NCBI RefSeq assembly: GCF_005144585.1
Contig: NZ_SSMQ01000018.1
Location: 1-64,000 of the forward strand
Reading direction: 5' to 3'
Length of the DNA stretch: 64,000 nucleotides
Source: Polyangium fumosum
Lineage (GTDB): Bacteria > Myxococcota_A > Polyangia > Polyangiales > Polyangiaceae
Shown here: positions 17,472 through 26,377 of the stretch, in pieces
Position numbering within the stretch: position 1 is the first letter of the stretch
Layout of the letters: each line of letters opens with the position of its first letter
Notes under the pieces: model-generated
Seen by the model: only the letters and a program-made list of their open reading frames with translations
What the model was told of the DNA's origin: nothing
Databases searched by the model: none
Translations under genes and position numbers: made by a program

Positions 17472-17738
17472 ATGACTTGGAATCGGGAAACCGTCCACGA
17501 AGAGCTGCTCAAGGTGTTCCGTCAGCACAAGCAGACCGAGATCGAGGTGAGCGAGACGAGCCACATCGTCGCCGACCTCGGCATCGATTCGCTCGGCGTC
17601 ATGGAGGTGCTCGCGGACCTCGAAGACACCTTCAAGCTCACGATCCCCGACGAGGCGCTCCGCGAGATCAACACGATCGGCGACGTCGCGACTGCGGTCC
17701 TCACGCGCCTCGAAGGCGACGGAAGGCTCCAAGGATGA
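17472..17738 (+). CDS. Acyl carrier protein
   Basis: The product is 88 aa, a typical ACP: an acidic four-helix bundle with the phosphopantetheine site in LGIDSLGVMEV (Ser40). It would carry acyl chains as thioesters. It is followed with an ATGA overlap by the fatty-acyl-AMP ligase gene, the classic arrangement in which the ligase activates a fatty acid as acyl-AMP and loads it on its own dedicated carrier. It is distinct from the housekeeping acpP, which normally lies with fab genes. Confidence 0.93.
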   Translation: MTWNRETVHEELLKVFRQHKQTEIEVSETSHIVADLGIDSLGVMEVLADLEDTFKLTIPDEALREINTIGDVATAVLTRLEGDGRLQG

Positions 17739-19540
17739 GCGCGCCTCCGCCCCGCACCGTCGCGCAGGCCATCGAGGACGCGGCGGCGAGCGGCAGCAGC
17801 ACGGGGTACCGTTTCCTCGAAGAGTCGCCCGACGTCGCGCCCTTCCACTCGTACGTCGACGTGGAACGGATGAGCGCTCGTTTCGGCGGCGCGATGCAGG
17901 CGATGGGCCTGCGCAAAGGCGATCGCATCGCGCTGATCCTCCCCGACAACGCCGATTTCGTGTTCGCGTTCCTGGGCGCCGTGCGGGCGGGCATCATCCC
18001 GGTGCCGATCTACCCGCCCACGGGCCTCGGCAAGCTCTCGGGTTACCTCGAAAACACGCTGCACATCGTGGCGAAGAGCGGCGCGCGTGTGCTGCTCACG
18101 AGCAGCGAGATCAAGAAGATCCTCGGCACGATCCAGGCCCAGGCGCCCGGGCTCGAAAAGGTCGTGGCGGTCGAGGGCGTGCGCACGGCGAGCGACAAAC
18201 TACGGCCCGAGAAGATCGACCTCGACGACGTCTGCTTCCTGCAGTTCACGAGCGGCTCGACCGCGCGGCCGAAGGGCGTGACGCTCACGCACCGAAACCT
18301 CGCCGCGAACGTGCACGCGATCATGCCCGTGGGCCTGAGCATCCAGGACGGCGTCGATCACGGCGTCTCGTGGCTGCCGCTCTACCACGACATGGGGCTC
18401 ATCGGCTTCGTGATCGCGCCGATCTACCACCGCAACCAGATCACCTTCCTGCCGCCGCTGCTCTTCCTGAAGCGCCCGGCGCGCTGGCTCGAGTCGATCT
18501 CGAAGTACAAGGGCTCGATCTCGTTCGGCCCCAATTTCGCCTACGCGCTCGCGGTGAAGCGCATCAAGGAGAGCGAGATGGAGGGGCTCGATCTCTCGAG
18601 CTGGCGCATCGCGGGGTGCGGCGCCGAGCCCATCCGCGCCGACAACCTCCGCGCCTTCGCGGAGAAGTTTTCCCGCATCGGCTTCGACGAGCGCGCGTTC
18701 GTGTGCTGCTACGGCATGGCCGAGTCGACGCTCGCGGTCTCGTTCAGCAAGATCTGGACAGGCGTGCGGGCCGACGTCGTCGACGGCGAGACGCTCTGGG
18801 CGAAGGGCCACGCCGAACCCGCGGCGGAAGGCTCGCCGCGCGCCTCGGGCATCGTCGAGTGCGGCGCGGCCTTCGAGGAGCACGAAATCAAGACGTTCGC
18901 GCCCGACGACACGGAGAGCGCGCGCCCCTTGCCCGAGCGCGAGGTCGGCGAGCTGCGCATCCGCGGGCCGAGCGTGATGCAAGGCTACTGGAACGATCCG
19001 GAGGTCACGAAGCGCTCGTTCGCGGGTGGCTTCTTGCGCACGGGCGACCTCGGGTACATCGCAGAGGGGAAGGTCTACATCTGCGGGCGCTCGAAGGAGG
19101 TCGTGATCGTCAACGGCCGCAACTACTACCCGCAGGACATCGAGTGGGAGGCGAGCCAGGTCGAGGGCGTGCGCAAGGGCAACGTCATTGCGTTCGGCAC
19201 GATGAAGGGCCCCTCCGATCGCGAGCGCGTGGTCATCGCGTTCGAGACGGGCGAGAAGGACGAGGCCACGAAGAAGCGGCTCGAAGCCGACGTGCGCAAG
19301 GCCGTGCAGCAGACCGTGGGCCTGACCGTCGACGACGTCGTGCCGCTCGCGCCGGGCGTCTTGCCGAAAACGTCGAGCGGCAAACTCCAGCGCGCGAGGA
19401 CCCGTGAACTGTACGAATCCGGAGAGCTCCTCGGAAGGACGAGCGCACGCGAGGTGGACAAACTCGATCTCGTGAAAGAGATCGCGAAGAGCCAGATCGG
19501 ATACTTCCGGCACCGGCTCTTCGGAAAGAGCGACGAATGA
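17735..19540 (+). CDS. Fatty-acyl-AMP ligase (FAAL)
   Basis: The product is 601 aa. It is an ANL-superfamily adenylating enzyme: P-loop [16 protein letters not shown], then YHDMGLIG (typical of FAAL/FACL28-type ligases), [19 protein letters not shown] and the hinge [14 protein letters not shown], with the C-domain lysine region [10 protein letters not shown]. FAALs make acyl-adenylate and transfer the chain to an ACP rather than CoA. The overlap with the ACP gene supports this. The ATG at 17735 overlaps the ACP stop; the longer frame upstream is antisense-like read-through. No polyketide or peptide synthetase follows, so the acyl-ACP product must be used by an enzyme elsewhere. Confidence 0.92.
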   Translation: MSAPPPRTVAQAIEDAAASGSSTGYRFLEESPDVAPFHSYVDVERMSARFGGAMQAMGLRKGDRIALILPDNADFVFAFLGAVRAGIIPVPIYPPTGLGKLSGYLENTLHIVAKSGARVLLTSSEIKKILGTIQAQAPGLEKVVAVEGVRTASDKLRPEKIDLDDVCFLQFTSGSTARPKGVTLTHRNLAANVHAIMPVGLSIQDGVDHGVSWLPLYHDMGLIGFVIAPIYHRNQITFLPPLLFLKRPARWLESISKYKGSISFGPNFAYALAVKRIKESEMEGLDLSSWRIAGCGAEPIRADNLRAFAEKFSRIGFDERAFVCCYGMAESTLAVSFSKIWTGVRADVVDGETLWAKGHAEPAAEGSPRASGIVECGAAFEEHEIKTFAPDDTESARPLPEREVGELRIRGPSVMQGYWNDPEVTKRSFAGGFLRTGDLGYIAEGKVYICGRSKEVVIVNGRNYYPQDIEWEASQVEGVRKGNVIAFGTMKGPSDRERVVIAFETGEKDEATKKRLEADVRKAVQQTVGLTVDDVVPLAPGVLPKTSSGKLQRARTRELYESGELLGRTSAREVDKLDLVKEIAKSQIGYFRHRLFGKSDE

Positions 19541-19941
19541 AGAAGACCTACAAGGGGAGCTGCCACTGCGGCGCGGTCCGCTTCGAGGCGGACATCGACC
19601 TCTCGGCGGGCACGGGTCGGTGCAATTGCACGTATTGCGCGAAGATCCGGTGGTGGGGCACGATCGCGAAGCCCGACGCGTTCCGCCTGCTCACGGACGA
19701 ATCGGCGCTCGCCGATTATCAGTTCGGCTCGAAGAGCATGCACCACCGCTTCTGCAAGACGTGCGGCGTGGCGCCGTTCGGGCCCGGATCGATGGAGCAG
19801 CTCGGCGGCGCGTTTTACGCGATCAACGTGGCCTGCCTCGACGACGTCGACCCAGAGGAGCTCGCCGCGGCTCCCATCACGTATTACGACGGGCGAAACA
19901 ACAACTGGTGGAACCCGCCCGCCGTAACAAAATACCTTTAG
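19537..19941 (+). CDS. GFA/CENP-V fold zinc protein
   Basis: The product is 134 aa with the Cys pattern of the GFA family (glutathione-dependent formaldehyde-activating enzyme-like): [14 protein letters not shown] and FCKTCG, which bind two zinc ions. The family includes S-hydroxymethylglutathione synthase-like proteins but most members are functionally unassigned. It overlaps the FAAL stop by 4 bp, so it is translated with that operon. Its stop codon overlaps the stop of the convergent TonB-type receptor gene. It may handle a reactive aldehyde or thiol adduct linked to acyl metabolism, but that is inference. Confidence 0.85.
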   Translation: MKKTYKGSCHCGAVRFEADIDLSAGTGRCNCTYCAKIRWWGTIAKPDAFRLLTDESALADYQFGSKSMHHRFCKTCGVAPFGPGSMEQLGGAFYAINVACLDDVDPEELAAAPITYYDGRNNNWWNPPAVTKYL

Positions 19942-21983
19942 AACCCCGCCTCCACCGAGAGCTGCGGGATCGTGATCGGCCCGAGCAGCCGCGGCTGACA
20001 GATCCCGCGGGCACACGTCACGTCGAAGACCTCTTTGCTCAACGTCGCGTTCTGCATGTCGAGCACGAGCGAGACGAACCCCGTCTCGCCGACCTTCCAC
20101 CGCCGCGACACCCGCAGATCGAGCCGATAAAAAGGCCGGACCCGCGGCGGATCCTCCACCACGGCCCCGCTGCCCGCCTCCTGCGCGGGAAACCCGCTGT
20201 AAAACACGTGCCGCACGCCCGCCTTCCAGCCCTTGCCGAGGTCGTACATCAAGGCCACGTGCGCGACGTGTGTCCGATCGACCGCCGAGGGCGTCGTGAG
20301 GCCGCTCTTCGACGTGCGGGTCGACCGGGAAAGCGTGTACGAGGCGAGGAAGAGCAGATCCTTGCGTAATGCGCCGCGGGCCGAGAGCTCGAGCCCATAT
20401 GCGTCGCCCGTGCTGCGCGAGAGGAAGCGGGCGGTGCCGAGGTTCGTGCCACGATCGGAGCCGATCGGGTCCGTCAGGTTGAACGTCACCTGACGGAAGA
20501 GCGACCCGCTGATTTCGACCGGAATGGGCGAGAGCTTGACCTCGGCGCCGAAGCTCGATTGCAAGGCCCGCTGGAGGCCACCCGTGATGGCCCCGATCTG
20601 CAGCGCCGGCAAGGGCGCGAAGCCGGGGAGCTGCGAGGCCACGCCAAACGAGGGGACGATCCGCACGCGCTCGGAAACCCCGAACCGGCCCGTGATCTTC
20701 GGGTCGATCGCGAGCGCCGTGTTCCCCATCGACGTGTAATGGTCGACGCGCAGACCGGGCGTGATCGTCGCCCGATCCGAGAGGACCACGAGCGCGTCCG
20801 CCCACGCGCCCACAGCCGTATCCCAGCGGCTCGGGAAAAGCGCGCGGAACGCCTCGTCGAGCTCGCCGAGCGGCCCCGAGGCGCATTCTTCGAGGGCGAT
20901 GTCGCACGGCTCCTTGTGCACGATGTCGTATCGATCGACCATCAGATCGAGCCCGCCGCGGAGGAGCGCCTTTCCCCCGCCGATCGGCTTCGAGCCGCGC
21001 AGGCGCGCCCCCATCTTCCAGTTGGTCGCGCTCTCCGCGCCGACCTGCCTCGACCGATCGAGGCCGAGCATCACCGCCGCGCGCAGCTTCGCCCCCGAAT
21101 CGAATTCATGATCGTACCGGAAATCCAGCCGGTGAAAATCTGCGTCGAGCAGGACGTCTTTCTCCCCGCTCGCGTCGCCCGTCGTCGTCGTCGCCAGATA
21201 ATCCCACGCCCCGAACGCGAGCGCCGTGAGCCGGCCTCGCTCCCCGACGCGGCGGCTCACGCGGGCCTGGTAATCGCCGTACCCGAACTCGACGTTGTCG
21301 ATCAGCGCGGCAAGAATATGCCCGCCAAACGCATAATGCCCGCCGACGAGGACCGTGGTCTTGTCGCCGATCGGCCCCTCGACCACGCCGCCCACGTCCA
21401 CGAACCGGAATGCGCCCTCGCCCTTCCATTCATTCGGAAAGGGCGCCGCCTCGGCCTCGACCGCCGCGCCCGCGAGACGGCCGATGTCGGCCGGATACGG
21501 GCCCATGTGCAGCGTCACGCGTGAAACGAGCGGCGCTGGAATCACGCTCGGCCCCGCGCCCACGTGAAAGAGCAGCGGCACGCGCACGCCGTCGTAGAAA
21601 AACCCGATGTTGCCGGGCGGCGCGCCGCGAATGTAATAATAGGGCAATCCGCTCGCCGTCGGCGTCACGCCCGGCTGCACCTCGATCGCGCGGTACGGAT
21701 CGCCGAGCACGCCCGGCATCTCCCGGATGTCCCGGCGCTTGAGCGAGACCGACCCAGCCGGCGCCTTGTCGCCCTCGACGGTCACCTCGATCGGCTGCGG
21801 CGGAGGCGGCTCCGGGGGCGGCTCGGGCGAAGGCTCCGCAGGCGCGGGCTCCGCGGGCGCAAGCGCGGACGCTTCCGGCGGCGCAGGCTCCGCGGACGGG
21901 GGTGCTTCCGCGCGCGCAGGCGCGGCGGCCAGAGACGTGGCGAGCGCGAGGCCGAGCCCGGCGCGCCGGAGAGCTTCACCCAT
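19938..21983 (-). CDS. TonB-dependent receptor-like outer-membrane protein
   Basis: The product is 681 aa. It has a signal peptide ([16 protein letters not shown]), a Pro/Glu/Ala-rich linker (about 27-65), then [10 protein letters not shown] and a plug domain ([40 protein letters not shown]). A long beta-barrel follows with repeated strands and aromatic girdles ([28 protein letters not shown]). The last residue is Phe (LSVEAGF), the outer-membrane assembly signal. The classical TonB box is not obvious; the Pro/Ala linker occupies its place. The start overlaps the stop of the upstream helical-repeat gene by one base (TGATG), implying translational coupling. The ligand is unknown; no siderophore genes are adjacent. 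Confidence 0.85.
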   Translation of the reverse strand: MGEALRRAGLGLALATSLAAAPARAEAPPSAEPAPPEASALAPAEPAPAEPSPEPPPEPPPPQPIEVTVEGDKAPAGSVSLKRRDIREMPGVLGDPYRAIEVQPGVTPTASGLPYYYIRGAPPGNIGFFYDGVRVPLLFHVGAGPSVIPAPLVSRVTLHMGPYPADIGRLAGAAVEAEAAPFPNEWKGEGAFRFVDVGGVVEGPIGDKTTVLVGGHYAFGGHILAALIDNVEFGYGDYQARVSRRVGERGRLTALAFGAWDYLATTTTGDASGEKDVLLDADFHRLDFRYDHEFDSGAKLRAAVMLGLDRSRQVGAESATNWKMGARLRGSKPIGGGKALLRGGLDLMVDRYDIVHKEPCDIALEECASGPLGELDEAFRALFPSRWDTAVGAWADALVVLSDRATITPGLRVDHYTSMGNTALAIDPKITGRFGVSERVRIVPSFGVASQLPGFAPLPALQIGAITGGLQRALQSSFGAEVKLSPIPVEISGSLFRQVTFNLTDPIGSDRGTNLGTARFLSRSTGDAYGLELSARGALRKDLLFLASYTLSRSTRTSKSGLTTPSAVDRTHVAHVALMYDLGKGWKAGVRHVFYSGFPAQEAGSGAVVEDPPRVRPFYRLDLRVSRRWKVGETGFVSLVLDMQNATLSKEVFDVTCARGICQPRLLGPITIPQLSVEAGF

Positions 21984-23083
21984 CAAACATCCGAAAGGCC
22001 GGCCGCCTCCATCACGTCGATCGCGGCGGCCAGCGTCTTGTCTCCGCGCATCACGTGGCGCAGCTCGTCCGGCCCCTGCTCCCGCAGATGCGTGCCCTTC
22101 GCCGCATGCCGACCGAGCACCTCCGTGAGCCCATGCAGCAGCGGATGGCGGTTCAGATCCGCCGCGAGATCCCCCTCGTGCAGCGCGGGTTCGAGCAGCC
22201 GCGCGATCTGCCTCTCCGACCAGCCGAGGCTCTTCTGCGCGTCCACCACGACGACGCGAAGCTGCGCCCAGAAGAGCCGCTCGGCCCGCTCGGCCGCGGG
22301 CCCGAGCAACGACTCGGCGCGCGTGCGGATCGCCGCGCTCTCGTCCTTCGAGGCGCGGCGCATCTCCTTGTAGACCTCGCTCACGAGGCCGAGCAGGTGC
22401 GGGTTCGGCCGATCCGCCGTGAGCATGTGCCGCTCGGCGCGCTCGAACGCTTCGAGCAACGCCGCCTCGGTCCGGTCCCAGCGCCGCTGCGCGATCTTGA
22501 GCCGCGCCGAGGAGCAGAGCGCCGTGACCATGTCGTGCTCGGCGAGCGCCTTCGTGTCGGCCGTCGCCTCGGGATCTTCGAAGACGGGCTCGAGCCACGT
22601 GCCGAGGCGCCCCACGAGCGCGTCCATCTCCTCCTTCGGATCCCCCGCGACCATGCACAGCGCGACGCGCAGGAACATGGCCTGCCGCGCCTCGGCGTCT
22701 CGATCCGTGCGGTTCTCGCAGAGCAGGGGGATGGCGGCTTCGAGCTCGGCGGAGGCCTCCTCTTGCCGGCCGCGATCGAGCTCGGCGCGTGCGAGATCGA
22801 AGTGCAGCGACCCGAGCCGATCCTTCGGATACGTCGGCTGTCGCTCGGCGCTGGCGATGGCGAGGCGCTGGTAGCGCGCCGACATGCCGGCGTTGTTGTC
22901 GAGCGCGTAGGCGAGGGCGGCGATGCGCGCGGCCTCGACGTACCGCGGATGCTCTCGGCCGAGCTCGTGCGCGATCTCCATCGCCTTCTCGGAGGCAACG
23001 ACGGCCTCCCCGAGGAGCTTGGCCTCCAGGTAGGAGCGGACCGCGGAGATGGCGCTGCTCAGCCGACTTTCGACGTCGCTCAT
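21983..23083 (-). CDS. Helical-repeat (TPR-like) cytoplasmic protein
   Basis: The product is 366 aa, all alpha-helical by appearance, with Ala/Leu/Glu-rich amphipathic repeats resembling TPR units (EAVVASEKAMEIAHELG, SLHFDLARAELDRGRQEEA, RTEAALLEAFERAERHM). It has no signal peptide or membrane helix. It is coupled to the TonB-type receptor gene by a one-base stop/start overlap, so the two are probably made in fixed ratio, yet one is cytoplasmic and the other in the outer membrane. That makes a direct complex unlikely. The start at 23083 begins the ordered helical sequence; the longer frame upstream is Arg/Pro-rich noise. Confidence 0.7.
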   Translation of the reverse strand: MSDVESRLSSAISAVRSYLEAKLLGEAVVASEKAMEIAHELGREHPRYVEAARIAALAYALDNNAGMSARYQRLAIASAERQPTYPKDRLGSLHFDLARAELDRGRQEEASAELEAAIPLLCENRTDRDAEARQAMFLRVALCMVAGDPKEEMDALVGRLGTWLEPVFEDPEATADTKALAEHDMVTALCSSARLKIAQRRWDRTEAALLEAFERAERHMLTADRPNPHLLGLVSEVYKEMRRASKDESAAIRTRAESLLGPAAERAERLFWAQLRVVVVDAQKSLGWSERQIARLLEPALHEGDLAADLNRHPLLHGLTEVLGRHAAKGTHLREQGPDELRHVMRGDKTLAAAIDVMEAAGLSDV

Positions 23084-23214
23084 GGCGGGGCGGATTGCAT
23101 CACGTGAGGGGGCGACGCGCAACGCGGTCGCAGGATCTTGGACGCCCGGACGGAAGGCAGAGGCCCCGGGGGTGCGGGGGCGGCGGGGACGGAGGCTCCT
23201 GTCCACGGGAGCGG

Positions 23215-23523
23215 TCACGGGATGTTCAGAGGGTCGAACCCGAGGCTCTCCTCGTCGAGGAAGTGGAGCTTGCCCCTCGCGCTGCTTTGCAGGGACCGGA
23301 GCTCCAGGGCGATCATCTGGAGGCCCCACTGTAGCGATTGCACGGCATCCACGGCGGAAAAAACGCGCTCCATGCGACGCTGCCCGGGACCGATGATCTC
23401 GAAGGGGAGGACCCATTTCGAGGCGTCCTTTTCTTCGGGCGCCCCGACGCGGAGCCATACCTTTTCCGATGGCCGGGCGTCGTCGAACACGAATTCGTAT
23501 TCACGTTCAGCGATGACTAGCAT
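23215..23523 (-). CDS. Small cytoplasmic protein, DUF6968-like
   Basis: The product is 102 aa, starting MLVIAEREYEF. The pattern of an initial IAERE strand, KVWLRVGAP, then WVLPFEIIG and a helix with VDAVQSLQWGLQMIALELRSL fits the small DUF6968-type family of unknown function. It is 45 bp downstream of another small gene on the same strand, so the pair may form an operon. Such pairs can be immunity or contact-dependent accessory proteins, but nothing in the sequence shows this. Confidence 0.6.
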   Translation of the reverse strand: MLVIAEREYEFVFDDARPSEKVWLRVGAPEEKDASKWVLPFEIIGPGQRRMERVFSAVDAVQSLQWGLQMIALELRSLQSSARGKLHFLDEESLGFDPLNIP

Positions 23524-23568
23524 CGTTTTTCCTGCTCGCAGTCGACGATGCACTTGGCGTACGCCGGA

Positions 23569-23946
23569 TCACGCCCTCGGGACGCCGCCGACCAGATTGA
23601 ATACCATTCGATGCAGCTCCGCGACGATATGCGCCCGCTCCTCGTCGGTCGCCCGGAATCCGCGAAACACCTTGCGTCCACCCTTCCCGGGCATCGCCTC
23701 CTCGGTCACGTAAATGCGGCCGTCGCTGCCAATGCCGAGAAGCACCTCGGTGCCCCACAGGAGCAGCGCCGCCCTGCCGCGAGCGGCCACTTCACGCGGA
23801 CGAAGCGCGTAGCCGACGAAGATCTCGCGCCCGGCGTACGAGGCAGGCTTTTCCTCGGGAAGGGCAACGAAGAGCCCGCCGTCGCTCGTGAGCATGATTT
23901 CCGTCGGGAGGCGCGGGTCGGGTTCTGGAAGGGGTCGCGTTTTCAT
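23569..23946 (-). CDS. Hypothetical protein
   Basis: The product is 125 aa and soluble, starting MKTRPLPEPDPRLP. It contains beta-rich segments (GGLFVALPEE, GREIFVGYALR, LLLWGTEVLLGIGSDGRIYV) and a C-terminal helix (DEERAHIVAELHRMVFNLV). I recognise no family. The start at 23946 is the first ATG that gives sensible composition; upstream sequence in frame is Arg-rich. It lies just upstream of the DUF6968-like gene on the same strand and may be co-transcribed with it. The 246 bp between it and the sigma-factor gene show nothing else. Confidence 0.55.
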   Translation of the reverse strand: MKTRPLPEPDPRLPTEIMLTSDGGLFVALPEEKPASYAGREIFVGYALRPREVAARGRAALLLWGTEVLLGIGSDGRIYVTEEAMPGKGGRKVFRGFRATDEERAHIVAELHRMVFNLVGGVPRA

Positions 23947-24192
23947 GGGACCTGACGAATGACCACGCCTGGACGACGGCGTCGGACGGCGTGCTCGCCC
24001 AGAAAAGAGCAAGCCAACCCGGCGCCGCCGTCCAGGCGTGGTTTCTCCGAACAACAGCAAAGCGCGCTGCAGCCCGAAACGGTCCGCGCGCACGCCGCTC
24101 GCTACGTACTGCACCCGAGGCACGCAAATCCGTCGCGCGTCGTGACGGGTCACGGTGTTTTTTCGGATCGAGGCCCGCGGCGCCTGCGCGCC

Positions 24193-25230
24193 CTACGGAT
24201 GGACGCTCTGGAGCTCGCGACAGAAGACGTTGCCGGGACCGGCCATGCGGCACGCCTCGGCAACGCTCTTCTTGTCGCCGCGGTCGTGGGCGATCGCGGC
24301 GGCGCGCCCGAGCGAACGCGGCCCTGCGTTCTTGTACGTGTCGTCCGCCGGGCACGGGAGCGCGCGCGGCGGCGGCGACGGGGGGCAGAAGGGCGGCGGC
24401 TCGACCATCGGACGCGACTGCATGAGCTCGGTCACGACCGGCACCACGCCACCGGGCCGGAGGTCGGGCACCACGAGCGCGAGGTGGTTCGCCCAGGGCG
24501 CGTCCCTCCGCGAGAGCAGAAAAAGGAGAAGAGCGATGACGCCGGCCGCGACCGCGAAACGGCGCGCCCATGGCCCCCATGTGTCCGTGGTGGGCCTTGC
24601 AGGCGGAGCGGCGGCCGGGAGGGAGGTCGAGACGGGCGTCGGCCGCGCGCCTTGCGTGTCGTCCTCGACCTCCGCGCCACCAGACCTCTCGATGAGGAAC
24701 GGCAGCACCACGCCCCGCCGCGCGTCCTCGACGCCGACGCGCTGAAGCGCCTCGCGCATCTTCTTGTTGACCCGCCGCAAGGCCGCGTCGACGGCGTCCG
24801 CCGTTCGGCCGAACGAGGTGGCGATTTCGCGAATCGAAAGCTCGTCGAAGAACCGCGCCGCGACCATCTCCCGCTCCTGCGTGGGCAGGGAATCGAGGAT
24901 CTGGTGGAGGAGCGAATCCGTCTCTTGTATCGAGGCTTCGCGCTCCGGGGTCGACGGGGACGCGGCGACATCGGCCTCGTCGAGGTGCAGCGCGAACCGC
25001 TCGCGTACCCTGACGCGCTTCTGATAGGCGTAGGCCACCGTGCGCATCTGGTAATGCACCCAGCCCCCGATTTCTTTGGCAGGGTCATATTCCTCGCGCT
25101 TCTTCCAGCAAGAGAGGAGCGTCTCCTGCACGAGGTCGGGCACATCGGCGGCGGGGAACCGGCGTGAGAGCCAAGCTTGCAGCTTGGTCCGTTGCGACTC
25201 CAGGGCTCTCGTGAATTCGCGTTCGTCCAT
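24193..25230 (-). CDS. ECF-type sigma factor with C-terminal membrane anchor
   Basis: The product is 345 aa. Residues 10-75 are sigma region 2 (FPAADVPDLVQETLLSCWKK, WVHYQMRTVAYAYQKR) and 105-165 are region 4 (LDSLPTQEREMVAARFFDELSIREIATSFG, VNKKMREAL). Beyond a linker there is one membrane helix at about 224-240 (RRFAVAAGVIALLLFLLS) and a roughly 105-residue C-terminal part rich in Pro and Cys (PPFCPPSP, LPCPADD, ACRMAG, VFCRE). The sigma domain is thus tethered to the membrane with a probable periplasmic sensor tail. This merges sigma and anti-sigma-like anchoring in one chain. It lies 11 bp after the Cys-rich lipoprotein gene, the third gene of that operon. Confidence 0.88.
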   Translation of the reverse strand: MDEREFTRALESQRTKLQAWLSRRFPAADVPDLVQETLLSCWKKREEYDPAKEIGGWVHYQMRTVAYAYQKRVRVRERFALHLDEADVAASPSTPEREASIQETDSLLHQILDSLPTQEREMVAARFFDELSIREIATSFGRTADAVDAALRRVNKKMREALQRVGVEDARRGVVLPFLIERSGGAEVEDDTQGARPTPVSTSLPAAAPPARPTTDTWGPWARRFAVAAGVIALLLFLLSRRDAPWANHLALVVPDLRPGGVVPVVTELMQSRPMVEPPPFCPPSPPPRALPCPADDTYKNAGPRSLGRAAAIAHDRGDKKSVAEACRMAGPGNVFCRELQSVHP

Positions 25231-25241
25231 GGCGACCTCGC

Positions 25242-26365
25242 TCAAACCAGACAACAAAGGGTGCGGGGCCCTGCGAGCGCGACCTCTCCCTCGACGTCAC
25301 CGCCCGCAGGAGCGCAGGACCCGGCGTGATACACGGGCGGAGCGGCCGTCTTCGCGCCGAGCGCGCGGCCTTTGGAGGCGACGTCGTGGCAGGTCGGACC
25401 ATCCGACCCTGCGCTGGCAATCCAAGGAGACGTGGTGCAGGCCGCATCGGCGAAGAGGGAGATCTCCGAGGAACACGAGCTGCCCTGGGGCGCGCCGCAG
25501 GTGCAGGCCGTGCAAATGCGTTCGTCCTTGAATTCTTCGTAAAGGACGAACTGCTCCACGTACCCTTCGGCTGGGCAAGCGTGCAGGCCCGTCAGGTACA
25601 CGCACTGCCGAAAGTCGGCGGATGGCTTGGGGGCGCAATGCTCGTCAGGCGCGCATTTGCCATACGCGCTGCCCTCGCACACACGGGCCATGCGGCTCCA
25701 AGAGGGTTTGGGCGGGGCCGTCGTGGTCGCGCCCGTCTTGTCGAGGGCGGCGCAGCCGATGTCTTGTTTGCCGAGCGGCCCGATCGTCACGGATTGCACG
25801 CAGGGCGTTCCCGCGCCGCAAGAGAGGTCCCGGCGATGGCATGGTCTGCGGCGCAGGTGCCATCCCACGCCGCGGGGGGATCATTCGGCGTCGCGGCGGT
25901 GCCTTCGGGCGGCGTGCAGGGGGCGGCGTGGGCGGTGATCGTCTCGGGGAGGGAACAGGTGCCGTCCGAGGGACCGCAGGAGCACGGGCCGCAGTGTTTG
26001 GGTGGAAGGACGAGGTCCGTGTACCAGACGAATTGCTCGACGGGCGCGTTGTCGGGGCAATCCGGCGCGGTGCCGTCGTTCGGGCCGATCCAGACGAGGA
26101 CGGGGTAGGAGCTGTCGCCGGGGTGGAAGGGCACGCAGTCGCCGTCACAGGTAAAATCGCAGTTGCTGCTACTCGGGCCTGCGTCCTCTTTCTCGCCGCC
26201 GTCGGTGCCGGCGTCGGGGGTGCTACCCCCTTCACCCCCCTCGCCGTCGGGGGGGACGATGACCTCAATGACACCTTCCCCTTGCCCACAAGCGCTCGCC
26301 ACCACGCAGGCGGCAAACACGAGAACCGCACCCAGCTTGACCAGCACATGCCGATCCTTGTGCAT
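25242..26365 (-). pseudogene. Cys-rich duplicated lipoprotein, frameshifted
   Basis: The 5' frame starts at 26365 (GGAG 9 nt upstream) with a lipoprotein signal (VASAC) and ends at a stop at 25787. The 3' frame continues the same kind of protein from about 25840 to a stop at 25242. The two halves are internal repeats of each other: CPDNAPVEQFVWYTD with HCGPCSCG, and CPAEGYVEQFVLYEE with ICTACTCG. Adding one C to the CCC run at 25829-25831 (plus strand) joins the frames into one roughly 374-residue lipoprotein (reading AGDLSCGAGTPC across the joint). It sits between an outer-membrane-like protein gene and the ECF sigma gene, with 12- and 11-bp gaps. Both a real mutation and a homopolymer read error would explain it. 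Confidence 0.8.
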
Positions 26366-26377
26366 CTCTGATACTCC

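Noticed and set aside
18200-19513. Minus-strand frame across the FAAL gene
   Set aside because: Shadow of the FAAL coding sequence; no motif, composition typical of antisense.
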